Source: Desulfuromonas sp. TF (GTDB taxonomy: Bacteria > Desulfobacterota > Desulfuromonadia > Desulfuromonadales > ATBO01). From it: DNA of 58,969 bases. Every line of letters starts with the position of its first letter. Positions within the stretch are counted from its first letter, which is position 1. Shown here in pieces: positions 41,637-52,461 of the stretch. The position numbers and the translations under genes are program-made. The DNA is taken from NCBI RefSeq assembly GCF_000472285.1, contig NZ_KI421412.1:435381-494349 (forward strand), given 5' to 3'. The notes under the pieces are model-generated. The model worked only from the letters and a program-made list of their open reading frames with translations. It was not told the origin of the DNA and ran no database searches.

Positions 41637-43142
41637 GAAATCGACCATCGCCTCCATCATCCCTTCAAGGGTGTAGATCTGAGGCTGGACGGCGACGTTC
41701 AGGCCCATGCGCTCGGCTGTTAGGGTGGTCAGGGGGCCGATGGAGACCACGTTCACCTTCTCCAGCAGGTCGGCGGCATCGGGGCCGACCATCTCCAGAA
41801 AGTTTTCCACCGTGGAGGAAGAGGTGAAGGTAACCGCGTCGATCTCTTCCGCCGTCAGCAGCTCCCGGATGCGATCTCCCCCGCCGACCGGCGCAACGGT
41901 GCGGTAGGCGACGGGGGCGGCGATCACGGCGCCGGCGGCGGCCAGCTCTGCGGGGATCAAGTCGCGGGCCAGGTCGGCACGGGGGTAGAGGATGCGTTTG
42001 CCGGCGATGCCCTGCTCCTTCAGCAGCGCCACCACTCCTTCGGCCCGGTACTCTTCCGGCACCAGGTCGGGCGAGATTCCTCGGGCCCGGATCGCCCCCG
42101 CCGTTTTAGGACCGACGGCGACGATCCGCACACCGGCAAGGGAGCGCACGTCGGCCCCCTTCCACGCGAGGCGGGCGAAGAAAGAGTCGACAGCATTGGT
42201 GGAGGTGAGGATCAGAAAGTCAGTGCGGTCCAAAGCGGCGATACCGGCGTCGAGGTCAGACCAGCTCTCCGGCTCGGCAGTGGCGATGGTGGGGCAGCAG
42301 ACTGCTTCGGCCCCCTGCAGGGCAAGGAGGGCGATGAACTCCCGGGCCTGCTCCGGCGTCCTGGTGACCATGACCCGCTTGCCGAACAGGGGTCGATTGT
42401 CGAACCAGCGAAGTTTCTCTCTCAATTCCACCACCTCGCCGACGATGATCACCGCCGGCGGCTTGATCCCCGCCTCGCGCACCTTCTCCACCACATTCCC
42501 CAGGGTGGCCGTGAGAGTCTGCTGGCGGGGAGTGGTCGCCCAGCGCACGATCGCCACCGGCGTTTCGGCGGGACGCCCGTGGGCGATGAGTTCCTCGGTG
42601 ATCAGGGGAAGGTTGGCCATCCCCATGTAGAAGACCAGGGTGCCGACCCCGGTGGCCAACTTTTCCCAGTCGAGGCTGGACATCTTTTTGGCCGGGTCTT
42701 CGTGGCCGGTAACCAGGCCGAGGCTGGTGGTGTAATCGCGATGGGTCAGGGGGATACCGGCGTAGGCGGCGGCGGCGAAGCCGGCGGTCACCCCCGGCAC
42801 GACTTCAAAGGGTATTCCGGCATTGTGCAGATGGAGCGCCTCTTCGCCCCCACGGCCGAAAACATAAGGATCCCCGCCCTTGAGACGGGCCACGATCAGC
42901 CCCGCACGAGCTTTCTCCTCGAGAAGCGCATTGATGTGGTCCTGCGGCTGGTGGTGGCACCCTTTTTTCTTGCCGACATAGATCCGTTCGGCCTCGGGCG
43001 GAGCTTCGTTCAGAAAAGCCGGGTTGGCCAGATAGTCATAAACGACGACATCGGCTCTGCGCAGGCATTCGAGCCCCTTGACGGTAATGAGGCCCGGATC
43101 CCCGGGACCGGCGCCGATGAGATAGACAATACCCGTTTTCAA
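41568..43142 (-). CDS. cobA/hemD: uroporphyrinogen-III C-methyltransferase / uroporphyrinogen-III synthase fusion
   Basis: Bifunctional enzyme of 524 residues. The N-terminal half (about 1-245) is SUMT/CobA: GAGPGDPGLIT, VYDYLANP, RLKGGDPYVFGRGGEEA, PGVTAG; it makes precorrin-2 for siroheme or cobalamin. The C-terminal half (about 255-505) is HemD, closing the tetrapyrrole ring for heme. This fusion is common in Desulfuromonadales and places the branch point of heme and siroheme in one protein. The last 15 or so residues (IQDRKCQTPDIRFDS) are written by the degenerate repeat at 41556-41636 and are unlikely to be part of the fold. Confidence 0.92.
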   Translation of the reverse strand: MKTGIVYLIGAGPGDPGLITVKGLECLRRADVVVYDYLANPAFLNEAPPEAERIYVGKKKGCHHQPQDHINALLEEKARAGLIVARLKGGDPYVFGRGGEEALHLHNAGIPFEVVPGVTAGFAAAAYAGIPLTHRDYTTSLGLVTGHEDPAKKMSSLDWEKLATGVGTLVFYMGMANLPLITEELIAHGRPAETPVAIVRWATTPRQQTLTATLGNVVEKVREAGIKPPAVIIVGEVVELREKLRWFDNRPLFGKRVMVTRTPEQAREFIALLALQGAEAVCCPTIATAEPESWSDLDAGIAALDRTDFLILTSTNAVDSFFARLAWKGADVRSLAGVRIVAVGPKTAGAIRARGISPDLVPEEYRAEGVVALLKEQGIAGKRILYPRADLARDLIPAELAAAGAVIAAPVAYRTVAPVGGGDRIRELLTAEEIDAVTFTSSSTVENFLEMVGPDAADLLEKVNVVSIGPLTTLTAERMGLNVAVQPQIYTLEGMMEAMVDFYAESGVRIQDRKCQTPDIRFDS

Positions 43143-43164
43143 TGTCGCTGCCGCCTAAAAACCG

Positions 43165-43192
43165 GTAAGGGCACGGCGTGCCGTGCCCTTAC
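43165..43192. repeat. perfect GC-rich palindrome between hemC and cobA/hemD
   Basis: GTAAGGGCACGGC and GCCGTGCCCTTAC flank GT, a 13-bp perfect stem over 28 bases. There is no T run. A related element (GGGGC-GGCTGGCC) lies between sucA and sucB. Confidence 0.8.
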
Positions 43193-43216
43193 TTCATTTA
43201 CCCGATAGGAAAAAAA

Positions 43217-44179
43217 TCAGACTTCTTCCCGGCGCTCGTCGAAGGTTTCATGCTGATAGACCTCGTTGAGGATTTTTCCGGCCCCCTTGATCAGCAGGTC
43301 GTCGGCCAGGGAGGTGCCCAGGTGCCCGGCCTCCTCCGCTTGACCCTCGACGGTCTGTTTGAGGAACTGCTTCCCGTCGACGCTGGAAACCAGCCCGGTG
43401 AAAGAAAGTCGGTCGCCCTTCACGGCGCCGAAGGCGGCGATGGGTACCTGGCATCCGCCTTCCAGGCGGCGCAGAAAGGCCCTTTCGGCGATGACGGCGG
43501 AGGCAGTCGCGGGGTGGTTGAAGAAGTCGATGAGGGCATTGATTTCGGCGTCCTCGATACGGCTTTCCAGTCCCAGAGCCCCCTGCCCGATGGCGGGAAG
43601 GGAAATCTCGGTCTCCAGGTATTCGCTGATCTGCTCGGTAAATCCGAGACGATGCATTCCGGCGGCAGCCAGGATCACGGCATCGAGATCGTCTTCGGTG
43701 AGCTTGCGGATGCGGGTTTCGACGTTGCCGCGGATGTCGATCATCTGCAGGTCAGGGCGCAGGTGAAGGAGCTGGGCCTTGCGGCGCAGGGAGGATGTGC
43801 CGATGCGGGCACCCTGGGGCAGATCGCGCCAACTCTTGACTCCGGGCTTTAAGATGACGATGTCACGCGGGTCCTCCCGCTCGGTGATGCAGCGCAGCGC
43901 GAGTCCTTCGGGGAAGATCGTGGGGACGTCCTTCATCGAATGCACGGCAATGTCGATCTCGCCGCGCAGCATGGCCTCCTCGATTTCCTTGACGAACAGC
44001 CCCTTGCCTCCGACCATCGCCAGGGGAACATCGAGGATCTTGTCGCCCTGCGTCTTGATCTTGGTCAGGGTGACCTCCAGGCCGGGGTGGCGCTTCTCCA
44101 GCTCCGACTTCACCCAGTTGGCCTGCCAGAGGGCCAACTGGCTGGCCCGGGTTCCTATGCGCAGCGTTTTCTTGCTCAT
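43217..44179 (-). CDS. hemC: porphobilinogen deaminase (hydroxymethylbilane synthase)
   Basis: Polymerises four porphobilinogens into hydroxymethylbilane. The 320-residue enzyme shows the N-terminal [13 protein letters not shown], the Asp-containing [10 protein letters not shown] active-site segment, the RGNVETR segment and the dipyrromethane-cofactor Cys in [15 protein letters not shown]. Full-length. Its start overlaps the hemA stop by 4 bases, so translation is coupled. Confidence 0.98.
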   Translation of the reverse strand: MSKKTLRIGTRASQLALWQANWVKSELEKRHPGLEVTLTKIKTQGDKILDVPLAMVGGKGLFVKEIEEAMLRGEIDIAVHSMKDVPTIFPEGLALRCITEREDPRDIVILKPGVKSWRDLPQGARIGTSSLRRKAQLLHLRPDLQMIDIRGNVETRIRKLTEDDLDAVILAAAGMHRLGFTEQISEYLETEISLPAIGQGALGLESRIEDAEINALIDFFNHPATASAVIAERAFLRRLEGGCQVPIAAFGAVKGDRLSFTGLVSSVDGKQFLKQTVEGQAEEAGHLGTSLADDLLIKGAGKILNEVYQHETFDERREEV

Positions 44180-45507
44180 GATTTGTGGCTCCTTAACTCC
44201 GGATTGTGATCGTCCAGGGACTTGATTTCGCCCTCCGGCTCGGGGGGCTTCAGGTCGAACAGAGCCCGCACGGCGTCCACGTAGCTGTCGCCGGAGGCGT
44301 CATTCTGCGAATTTTTCAGGGTGGTGATGGGCTGGTGCAGCACCTTGTTGATAATGGCGGAGGTCAGCGCCTCGATAGCCTTGCGCTCTTTCTGGTCGAG
44401 ATCCCTGAGGATGGAGAAGGTCTTCTCCAGCTCCCCGCGCCGCACTTCTTCGAGCTTGCTTCGCAGAGAGACGATGGTGGGAACCACCTCCAGGCTCGCC
44501 AGCCAGCGGAAAAACTGGCCGATCTCCTCGTCGATGATCCCTTCGGCCTTTTTTGCTTCTTTCTGGCGTTCTTTGAGGTTGGACTGCACCACACCCTGCA
44601 GGTCGTCGACGTCGTAGAGATACACGTTGTCGATTTTGTTCACTTTGGGATCGATATCGCGGGGTACGGCGATGTCGATGAAGAACATCGGCTTGTTCCT
44701 GCGGCGGCGGATGACTTCCTCCACCGTTTTATGGCCGAGTATGAAATTGGGCGCTCCGGTGGAGGTGAGGATGATATCCACCTGGGGCAGGTGATCGGGA
44801 AAGCTGTCGAAAAGGATCGGCCTGCCGTTGAATTCCGCGGCGAGTTTTTCCGCTCGTTCGAAGGTGCGGTTCGTCACCATGACAGAGGAAACGCCGTTGT
44901 TGATGAAGTGGCGCGCCGCCAGCTCGCACATCTCGCCGGCGCCTATGAGGAGCACCGTCTTGTCTTCGAGTTTTCCGAAAATCTTGCGGGCCAGCTCCAC
45001 GGCGGCAAAGGAGACGGAGACCGCGTTGCTGGCGATTTCAGTTTCGGTGCGCACCCGCTTGGCCACGGAGAAGGCCTTGTGCAGAAAGCGGTTGAGGATC
45101 AGGCCGGCGGTCTTGAATTCGGTGGCGTAGCCGTAAGCGGTCTTGATCTGGCCGAGGATCTGCGGCTCGCCGATGACCATGGAGTCGAGGCTGGAGGAAA
45201 CCCGAAAGACGTGGCGGATGGCCTCCTCCCCCTGGTAATCATAGAGGTGGGATTCCAATTCCTGCGATGGGATGCCGTGATAAGCGGCGAGAAAGCGCCT
45301 GAGCTGCACCAGTCCAGCTTCCGGGTCTCTGCTTGTGGCATAGAGTTCCACCCGATTGCACGTGGAAACGATGACCCCTTCGGTGACAGCCGGTAAGGCC
45401 ATCAGCTCCCGGAGTGGTTTTTCCATGGCGGTGGGAGGAAAAGCGACACGTTCGCGTATTTCAACGGGGGCGGTCTTGTGACTGAGCCCCACAACAATAA
45501 TGTTCAT
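44176..45507 (-). CDS. hemA: glutamyl-tRNA reductase
   Basis: First committed step of tetrapyrrole synthesis by the C5 route: reduces glutamyl-tRNA to glutamate semialdehyde. The 443 residues contain [13 protein letters not shown] at the N-terminus, the active-site Cys in [11 protein letters not shown], the NADPH site VLLIGAGEM and a C-terminal helical dimerisation domain. Full-length. It is coupled to hemC, 33 bases after ccsA. Confidence 0.98.
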   Translation of the reverse strand: MNIIVVGLSHKTAPVEIRERVAFPPTAMEKPLRELMALPAVTEGVIVSTCNRVELYATSRDPEAGLVQLRRFLAAYHGIPSQELESHLYDYQGEEAIRHVFRVSSSLDSMVIGEPQILGQIKTAYGYATEFKTAGLILNRFLHKAFSVAKRVRTETEIASNAVSVSFAAVELARKIFGKLEDKTVLLIGAGEMCELAARHFINNGVSSVMVTNRTFERAEKLAAEFNGRPILFDSFPDHLPQVDIILTSTGAPNFILGHKTVEEVIRRRRNKPMFFIDIAVPRDIDPKVNKIDNVYLYDVDDLQGVVQSNLKERQKEAKKAEGIIDEEIGQFFRWLASLEVVPTIVSLRSKLEEVRRGELEKTFSILRDLDQKERKAIEALTSAIINKVLHQPITTLKNSQNDASGDSYVDAVRALFDLKPPEPEGEIKSLDDHNPELRSHKS

Positions 45508-45540
45508 ACTGCCGATCCGTAATAGGTTCCGTCCAAAAGC

Positions 45541-46377
45541 CTAGCGGCCTCCCAAGGCATTGAAACTGTGCTCACCGGTAAGAAGAAGGTTGACCCCCAG
45601 GAAGGTGAAGAGCACGCACAGAAATCCGATGATGGCGAAAATCGCCGCGCGGCGCCCGCGCCAGCCGATAGTCAGCCGGCCATGGAGCAGGGCGGCATAA
45701 AGGAACCAGGTAATCAGGGCCCAGGTTTCCTTCGGGTCCCAGCGCCAGTATCCGCCCCAGGCCGAATTGGCCCAGATGGCGCCGGAGATTATTCCCATGG
45801 TCATCAGGGGAAAACCGAAGGTGAGGCATTTATAGTTGATGCTGTCCAGGGTTTCCAGGGAAGGAAGGCGATAATAAAGGGCGGAAAATTTTTTGCTCTT
45901 GAGCATCCGCTCCTGCAGCAGATACATGACTCCGGCGGCAAAAGCCACGGTGAAAACGGCGTTGCCGGTAAAAGCCAGAACCACGTGTACCGGAAACCAC
46001 CAGCTGTCCAGAGCCGGATTGAGTTCCGTCGCCGTTTTGGGCGCGGCGCTGCTGGCAATCATCAGCACCACGGCCAGGGGGCAGCTGAAAGCGCCCAGCA
46101 CCGTCATGCGGTAGCGCATGTCGAAGAGGAGGAAAATGCCGACGATGGCCCAGGCGAAAAAGGATAGAGACTCATAGAGATTGGCCACCGGCGTATACCC
46201 GGATTCCAGGTATCGGCTCAACAGGGTGGCGCAGTGTACCGTGAAGCCCGCGATCAAGAGCCACCGGGCGGCCTTGCCCGCTTTTTCCCGCCGGGCGATG
46301 ACATCGATAAGATAGAGAACCGTCGAGACGAAGTAAAACAGGAGAGTGATTTTGAAGAACAGGAAGTGAAGGTTCAT
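45541..46377 (-). CDS. ccsA: cytochrome c biogenesis protein, CcsA/ResC-type heme handling subunit
   Basis: Integral membrane protein of 278 residues with about eight spans. It has the WWD-type motif WGGYWRWDPKETWALITWF and conserved His in the helices (VHCATLL, PVHVVLA, LLHGR) that handle heme for attachment to periplasmic cytochromes c. Its partner CcsB/ResB is not in the window. Placement directly before hemA links heme synthesis to cytochrome maturation, which suits an organism rich in multiheme cytochromes. Its start overlaps the end of the siroheme-type gene by 4 bases. Naming of CcsA and CcsB varies between databases. Confidence 0.9.
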   Translation of the reverse strand: MNLHFLFFKITLLFYFVSTVLYLIDVIARREKAGKAARWLLIAGFTVHCATLLSRYLESGYTPVANLYESLSFFAWAIVGIFLLFDMRYRMTVLGAFSCPLAVVLMIASSAAPKTATELNPALDSWWFPVHVVLAFTGNAVFTVAFAAGVMYLLQERMLKSKKFSALYYRLPSLETLDSINYKCLTFGFPLMTMGIISGAIWANSAWGGYWRWDPKETWALITWFLYAALLHGRLTIGWRGRRAAIFAIIGFLCVLFTFLGVNLLLTGEHSFNALGGR

Positions 46378-47042
46378 GTCATCTCTTTCGGCAGGTGAAT
46401 CCCTAGCTCCGCCAGTGAAAAACCCTCACCGAAGAGGGTCTCGAGAAGATGGTCGATGCCGGCGGTGTTCCGGCGGGCGATCAGGGCAGGCAGACCGCCG
46501 TCCAGAATACGGCGCAAAATCGCTCGATTATATTCAGTTTTCTTTCCCAGTGTCAACCGCTTTCGGCGCAGGGCCGCGGCGATCTCCAGGACGGTAGACC
46601 ACTCGGGACCGAGGGTTCCGCTCAGGTGATCCCTGACCAGAGCGGCCAGCGCCGGACTGCTTCCCCCGGTGGACACGCTCACCGTCAGGTCCCCCCGGAC
46701 CAGCAGGGCCGGAAGGGTAAAGTCCCCAGCGGCTGGTGCATCGGCCATGTTGATCAGCACGCCCAGCTCGTGGGCCTCGCGGAGGACGGCGGCGTTCACC
46801 TCCCGGTCGTCCGTGGCGGCGAAAGCCAGAAAAGCCCCCTCCAGGTCCCCCCTGCGGTAGGCGCGGCGGATGACCTCAATCTTTTCCAGATCCCCTTCCT
46901 GCTCATTCTGCTCGGGAGCGATCAGTCGCACCCGGGCTCCGGACCGGAGCAGGGACCGAACCTTGCGCAGCCCCACTTCTCCCCCTCCGATCACGACGCA
47001 AAGGCGGTTCTCGAGCTGCAGAAGGATGGGATAGTCGGGCAT
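46374..47042 (-). CDS. precorrin-2 dehydrogenase / sirohydrochlorin ferrochelatase-type (CysG N-domain)
   Basis: A protein of 222 residues related to the N-terminal half of CysG and to Met8/SirC. The NAD site is VVIGGGEVGLRKVRSLL, and the catalytic Asp segment is NMADAPAAGDF. It oxidises precorrin-2 to sirohydrochlorin and may insert iron, making siroheme from the CobA product of the same cluster. ATG 47042 (MPDYP) is preferred over an upstream in-frame ATG because the family starts there and the upstream stretch is degenerate repeat. Confidence 0.88.
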   Translation of the reverse strand: MPDYPILLQLENRLCVVIGGGEVGLRKVRSLLRSGARVRLIAPEQNEQEGDLEKIEVIRRAYRRGDLEGAFLAFAATDDREVNAAVLREAHELGVLINMADAPAAGDFTLPALLVRGDLTVSVSTGGSSPALAALVRDHLSGTLGPEWSTVLEIAAALRRKRLTLGKKTEYNRAILRRILDGGLPALIARRNTAGIDHLLETLFGEGFSLAELGIHLPKEMT

Positions 47043-47043
47043 A

Positions 47044-47106
47044 ATGAAGGCTAAAGGAAAAAGGTTAGAGGCCCAAGCTTCAGGCCTCAAGCTTAAAGCT
47101 TAAAGC
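47044..47106. repeat. degenerate AAAGCTTAAGGCCT-type repeat block
   Basis: Short variants of CTAAAGG and GCTTAAAGCTTAAAGCT fill the gap between the SIS-protein stop and the CysG-type start, with partial self-complementarity (AAGCTTCAGGCCT against AGGCCCAAGCTT). It has the same style as the hairpins near 26870 and 29240 but a different word. Confidence 0.6.
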
Positions 47107-47114
47107 TGGGGTCG

Positions 47115-47687
47115 TCATATGCCGAACAGTTCTCCTTCCACCAACTCAACGAGAAGATGGCCGAAGAAAAGGGCGGCTTCCAATCCCCGGGACGCGGAGT
47201 CGGTGTTGATCCGGAACACCAGGGCGGGTTCCTCCTCCATGGTTGCCTTGCCATGGATTACGGCGGCCGTTTCGCAATCGAGTTGCCGAGCCGTGGCGAG
47301 GGCCTCCTCCAGTGCCTCGTCACGCCAGGCATCACAGAAGGCCAGGACCATGTCCCCTTTGACGGCAAGCGCCCGCAGCTGTCGGGAAAAGAATTGCTTG
47401 CCTTCTCCGCCCCGGCACAGAGAGGTGGCGAGGACGGTGTTTTGGCACAGGGAAATGACCGGAAGCAGCGGCCGCTCCAGGGAGAGACGGTGCAGAAAGT
47501 GATTGGCTACAAGTGCGGTGATCGACCCCATGGCTCCGTTGCCCAGCAGCAGGAGTTTGCCGCCACGATGAAAAATTTCCACCAGCTGCCGGGCAAGATC
47601 CAGCATCTGACCGGTCTGCTGCCGGAACGCTTCCTCGATAACCGACGAATGATCCTGAAGAGCTTTGGCGACTCTGTCCTTTTCCAT
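47115..47687 (-). CDS. SIS domain protein (GmhA/DiaA-like)
   Basis: A protein of 190 residues with one sugar-isomerase (SIS) domain: GNGAMGSITALVANHFLHR, the ISLCQNTVLATSLC segment and a FCDAWRDEALEEAL helix. The nearest families are sedoheptulose-7-phosphate isomerase GmhA and the replication regulator DiaA. The usual GmhA Ser/Thr ligands (GNGGSA) are replaced by GNGAMG, so isomerase activity is doubtful. I chose ATG 47687 (MEKDR); ATG 47705 is also possible. It is the first gene of the minus-strand heme cluster. Confidence 0.75.
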   Translation of the reverse strand: MEKDRVAKALQDHSSVIEEAFRQQTGQMLDLARQLVEIFHRGGKLLLLGNGAMGSITALVANHFLHRLSLERPLLPVISLCQNTVLATSLCRGGEGKQFFSRQLRALAVKGDMVLAFCDAWRDEALEEALATARQLDCETAAVIHGKATMEEEPALVFRINTDSASRGLEAALFFGHLLVELVEGELFGI

Positions 47688-47780
47688 CGTGGGCGAACCT
47701 CGCATGATTTACTTTCCGCAGATGATAGGAGGAGGGCAGCGGCGTGTCAAGAAGAAGGTCCGTGCCGGGAAATTAAGTCC

Positions 47781-47808
47781 TTGATTTTTCTGGGAGGTGT
47801 TTTATGAT
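47781..47808 (+). promoter_or_regulatory. sigma-70 promoter of trxA
   Basis: TTGATT (47781-47786) and TATGAT (47803-47808) with a 16-bp spacer, about 50 bases before the trxA ATG. Confidence 0.5.
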
Positions 47809-47856
47809 GGTTCAGTAATTCTTTCATCTTCCATGTCAGCTAAAGGAGATAGAACC

Positions 47857-48186
47857 ATGGCCAGTGATAAAGTCGTTCAGCTTTCCGATGATACTTTTGA
47901 GAGTGAAGTTCTCAAATCGTCCACCCCTGTTCTGGTGGATTTCTGGGCTTCATGGTGCGCCCCCTGCAAGGCGATCAGCCCGGTCGTCGACGGGCTGGCC
48001 GAAGACTACGACGGCCAGGTAAAAATAGGCAAGCTCAATGTCGATGAAAATCCCGCCACCCCCGGCCAGTACGGGGTGCGCGGCATCCCGACCCTGATCC
48101 TCTTCAAGGACGGCAAGGTGGTCGACCAGGTGGTAGGGGCCGTTCCCAAGAACCAGTTGGAAAGCTTGATCAAGAAGGCTCTCTAA
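47857..48186 (+). CDS. trxA: thioredoxin
   Basis: Cytoplasmic disulfide reductase of 109 residues with the active site FWASWCAPCK, the cis-Pro loop GIPTLILF and a GAVPK C-terminal turn. The active site is WCAPC and not the usual WCGPC; this Ala form occurs in some thioredoxins. The ATG at 47857 follows TAAAGGAGAT. It is a single-gene transcript ended by a strong terminator. Confidence 0.95.
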   Translation: MASDKVVQLSDDTFESEVLKSSTPVLVDFWASWCAPCKAISPVVDGLAEDYDGQVKIGKLNVDENPATPGQYGVRGIPTLILFKDGKVVDQVVGAVPKNQLESLIKKAL

Positions 48187-48212
48187 AGAGAATTCTACTC
48201 TTCATCAAAATC

Positions 48213-48249
48213 AAAAAAAGGACCCGCAAAATGCGGGTCCTTTTTTTTT
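48213..48249 (+). terminator. rho-independent terminator after trxA
   Basis: GGACCCGCA (48220-48228) pairs with TGCGGGTCC (48232-48240), with A-rich and T9 flanks, so it can act in both directions. Confidence 0.95.
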
Positions 48250-48310
48250 CGGTGTTCGCCCGCGCCTGCGATGCCGCGATCTCTTCGGCGATGCCTTTCA
48301 ATGGGGTAGT

Positions 48311-48339
48311 TTGACGGTGGGCGGAGGGGGGAATAAACT
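48311..48339 (+). promoter_or_regulatory. sigma-70 promoter of the Slp-like lipoprotein gene
   Basis: TTGACG (48311-48316) and TAAACT (48334-48339) with a 17-bp spacer, about 60 bases upstream of the ATG. Confidence 0.5.
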
Positions 48340-48399
48340 GGACATAGGAGGCTGGTGGACAGTAAAAGACATAAAAGACCTTCATTCGGGGAGGCGGCC

Positions 48400-48960
48400 A
48401 TGAAAACAGCGATCTTCTTTACAGGCATGCTCTTTCTGCTGAGCGGATGCGTTCATGTCCTGTCCGACGAGGCGCTGCACGCAGTCGATCCCACCGTGGA
48501 ATATGAGCAGGTCAAGGCCGACCCGGAAGCCTGGCGGGGCAGCACCCTGGTGCTGGGCGGCCGCATCATAGAGGTGACGAACGAAAGAGCCGGGACTACC
48601 CTCGAGATTCTGCGCTATAACCTTGATCGTTCCGGATATCCGACCAGCGTGGACGAGGCGGGGGGAAGATTCATGGCAAGAATCGGGCATTTCCTGGATC
48701 CTGAAGTCTACGAGGCCGGCCGCATGGTGACCCTCACCGGGATGGTGGAGGGGAGCGAAACCCGTCCCATCGGAGGGGTCGACTATGTTTATCCGGTTTT
48801 TAGGGTGGGTGAGCTCCGCCTCCTGAGAGAACCTTACCGGAGCTACTATTACCCGCCTTATTACTATGGATATCCCTACTATTGGGATCCTTTCTACGAT
48901 CCCTGGTATCCCTGGTATCGATATCCTTATTGGCCCCACAGGCACTACGGCTTGCCGTAG
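48400..48960 (+). CDS. Slp family outer-membrane lipoprotein with aromatic tail
   Basis: A lipoprotein of 186 residues: signal with lipobox LLSGC (Cys 17), then an Slp/YeaY-type domain (about 20-145) with the pattern R-x-S-x-L-V-L-G-G-R-I-I and VTLTGMVEG. The last 40 residues are extremely rich in Tyr, Trp and Pro (YYYPPYYYGYPYYWDP), with a final His-containing WPHRHYGLP. Slp proteins respond to stationary phase or acid stress in E. coli; the tail is not usual. ATG 48400 is preferred, with GGGGAGG 6 bases before it, over an in-frame ATG at 48355. Confidence 0.75.
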   Translation: MKTAIFFTGMLFLLSGCVHVLSDEALHAVDPTVEYEQVKADPEAWRGSTLVLGGRIIEVTNERAGTTLEILRYNLDRSGYPTSVDEAGGRFMARIGHFLDPEVYEAGRMVTLTGMVEGSETRPIGGVDYVYPVFRVGELRLLREPYRSYYYPPYYYGYPYYWDPFYDPWYPWYRYPYWPHRHYGLP

Positions 48961-49079
48961 ACCTCCCTGATTTTCCGGAGGAAAAATGCGCCTGGCGGTT
49001 GCAGCCGGGCGGTTACTCGTTACTATGTATTGTCGAACCCCTGAAATCCAGCCAATCGCAGCCAATGAGGCCCTCCGCC

Positions 49080-49523
49080 ATGATCCATTCCCAATCGCTG
49101 GTCGACTATGAGAGGTTCTGCACCGCCAAGGTGGTTATTTTCATCGACAACAGCAACCCGGATCAGACCTACCAGCTTCTGATCGACCATGGAGAGGCCA
49201 TCGAGCGCCTTGTCGGACTCTTTTCGGCCCGGGTGCTGATGGGGGATCAGAAGCGATTGAAGGCCGATTTCATCATCGAACACGAGATCGCCGATGCCTG
49301 GATCCTGCTGGTTCCGGCCGGCCGCAACCGAGGGCTGGCAACCGGGAGGGATCCGCAGCGCGTCAATGTCGATGCCAAAAGCAGCTGGGAGACCTATGCC
49401 TTCAAGGAACTGAACCGGCAGATCAGGGAGACGGCGCAGATCATCGAGGAGGTGACCGCTCCCTATCGCCGCCGGCGGGAGACTCTCCCTTCCTCGCTTC
49501 CGTCTTCCCTCGGCTCCGGCTGA
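49080..49523 (+). CDS. hypothetical protein
   Basis: A soluble protein of 147 residues of no recognised family. It has an N-terminal alpha/beta pattern (VVIFIDNSNPDQTYQLLIDHG, IERLVGLFSARVLMG) and a C-terminal basic tail after a Pro turn (APYRRRRE). No Cys or metal motif. I chose the ATG at 49080 (MIHSQ), preceded by GAGG; one at 49065 is in frame. It follows the Slp-like gene by about 120 bases and precedes sucA. Confidence 0.55.
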   Translation: MIHSQSLVDYERFCTAKVVIFIDNSNPDQTYQLLIDHGEAIERLVGLFSARVLMGDQKRLKADFIIEHEIADAWILLVPAGRNRGLATGRDPQRVNVDAKSSWETYAFKELNRQIRETAQIIEEVTAPYRRRRETLPSSLPSSLGSG

Positions 49524-49708
49524 GGGAAGGACATCCAAGAAGATCTCGGGATTTTCCGCCGGTCCGGTATCCCTCAATCGGATTGCAACCCTTTCTCCTC
49601 CTTGCTATACTTTTCCCCGGCGCGGCGTCGCCCTTCAACTTTCGCCGGAGCCCCCTTCGCCAGCGGTTCCGACGATCCATCCTCACCCTCCGATTGGAAT
49701 GTCCGTCC

Positions 49709-52390
<2,682 letters not shown>

Positions 52391-52395
52391 AATGC

Positions 52396-52440
52396 AGGGG
52401 CGCGGCTGGCCGTGCCCTGGGCAGGGCCAGCCCTGCCCCT
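52396..52440 (+). repeat. GC-rich inverted repeat between sucA and sucB
   Basis: AGGGGCGCGGCTGGCC (52396-52411) pairs with GGCCAGCCCTGCCCCT (52425-52440), interrupted by one 2-base bulge, around a 13-base loop. No T run follows. It could stabilise the sucA 3' end or adjust the E1:E2 ratio. Confidence 0.8.
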
Positions 52441-52461
52441 ACGGAAAAATGGGAGAATTCC

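Noticed and set aside
47857-48186. Thioredoxin with WCAPC as a possible novel oxidoreductase
   Set aside because: This Ala variant occurs in ordinary thioredoxins; the rest of the protein is standard.
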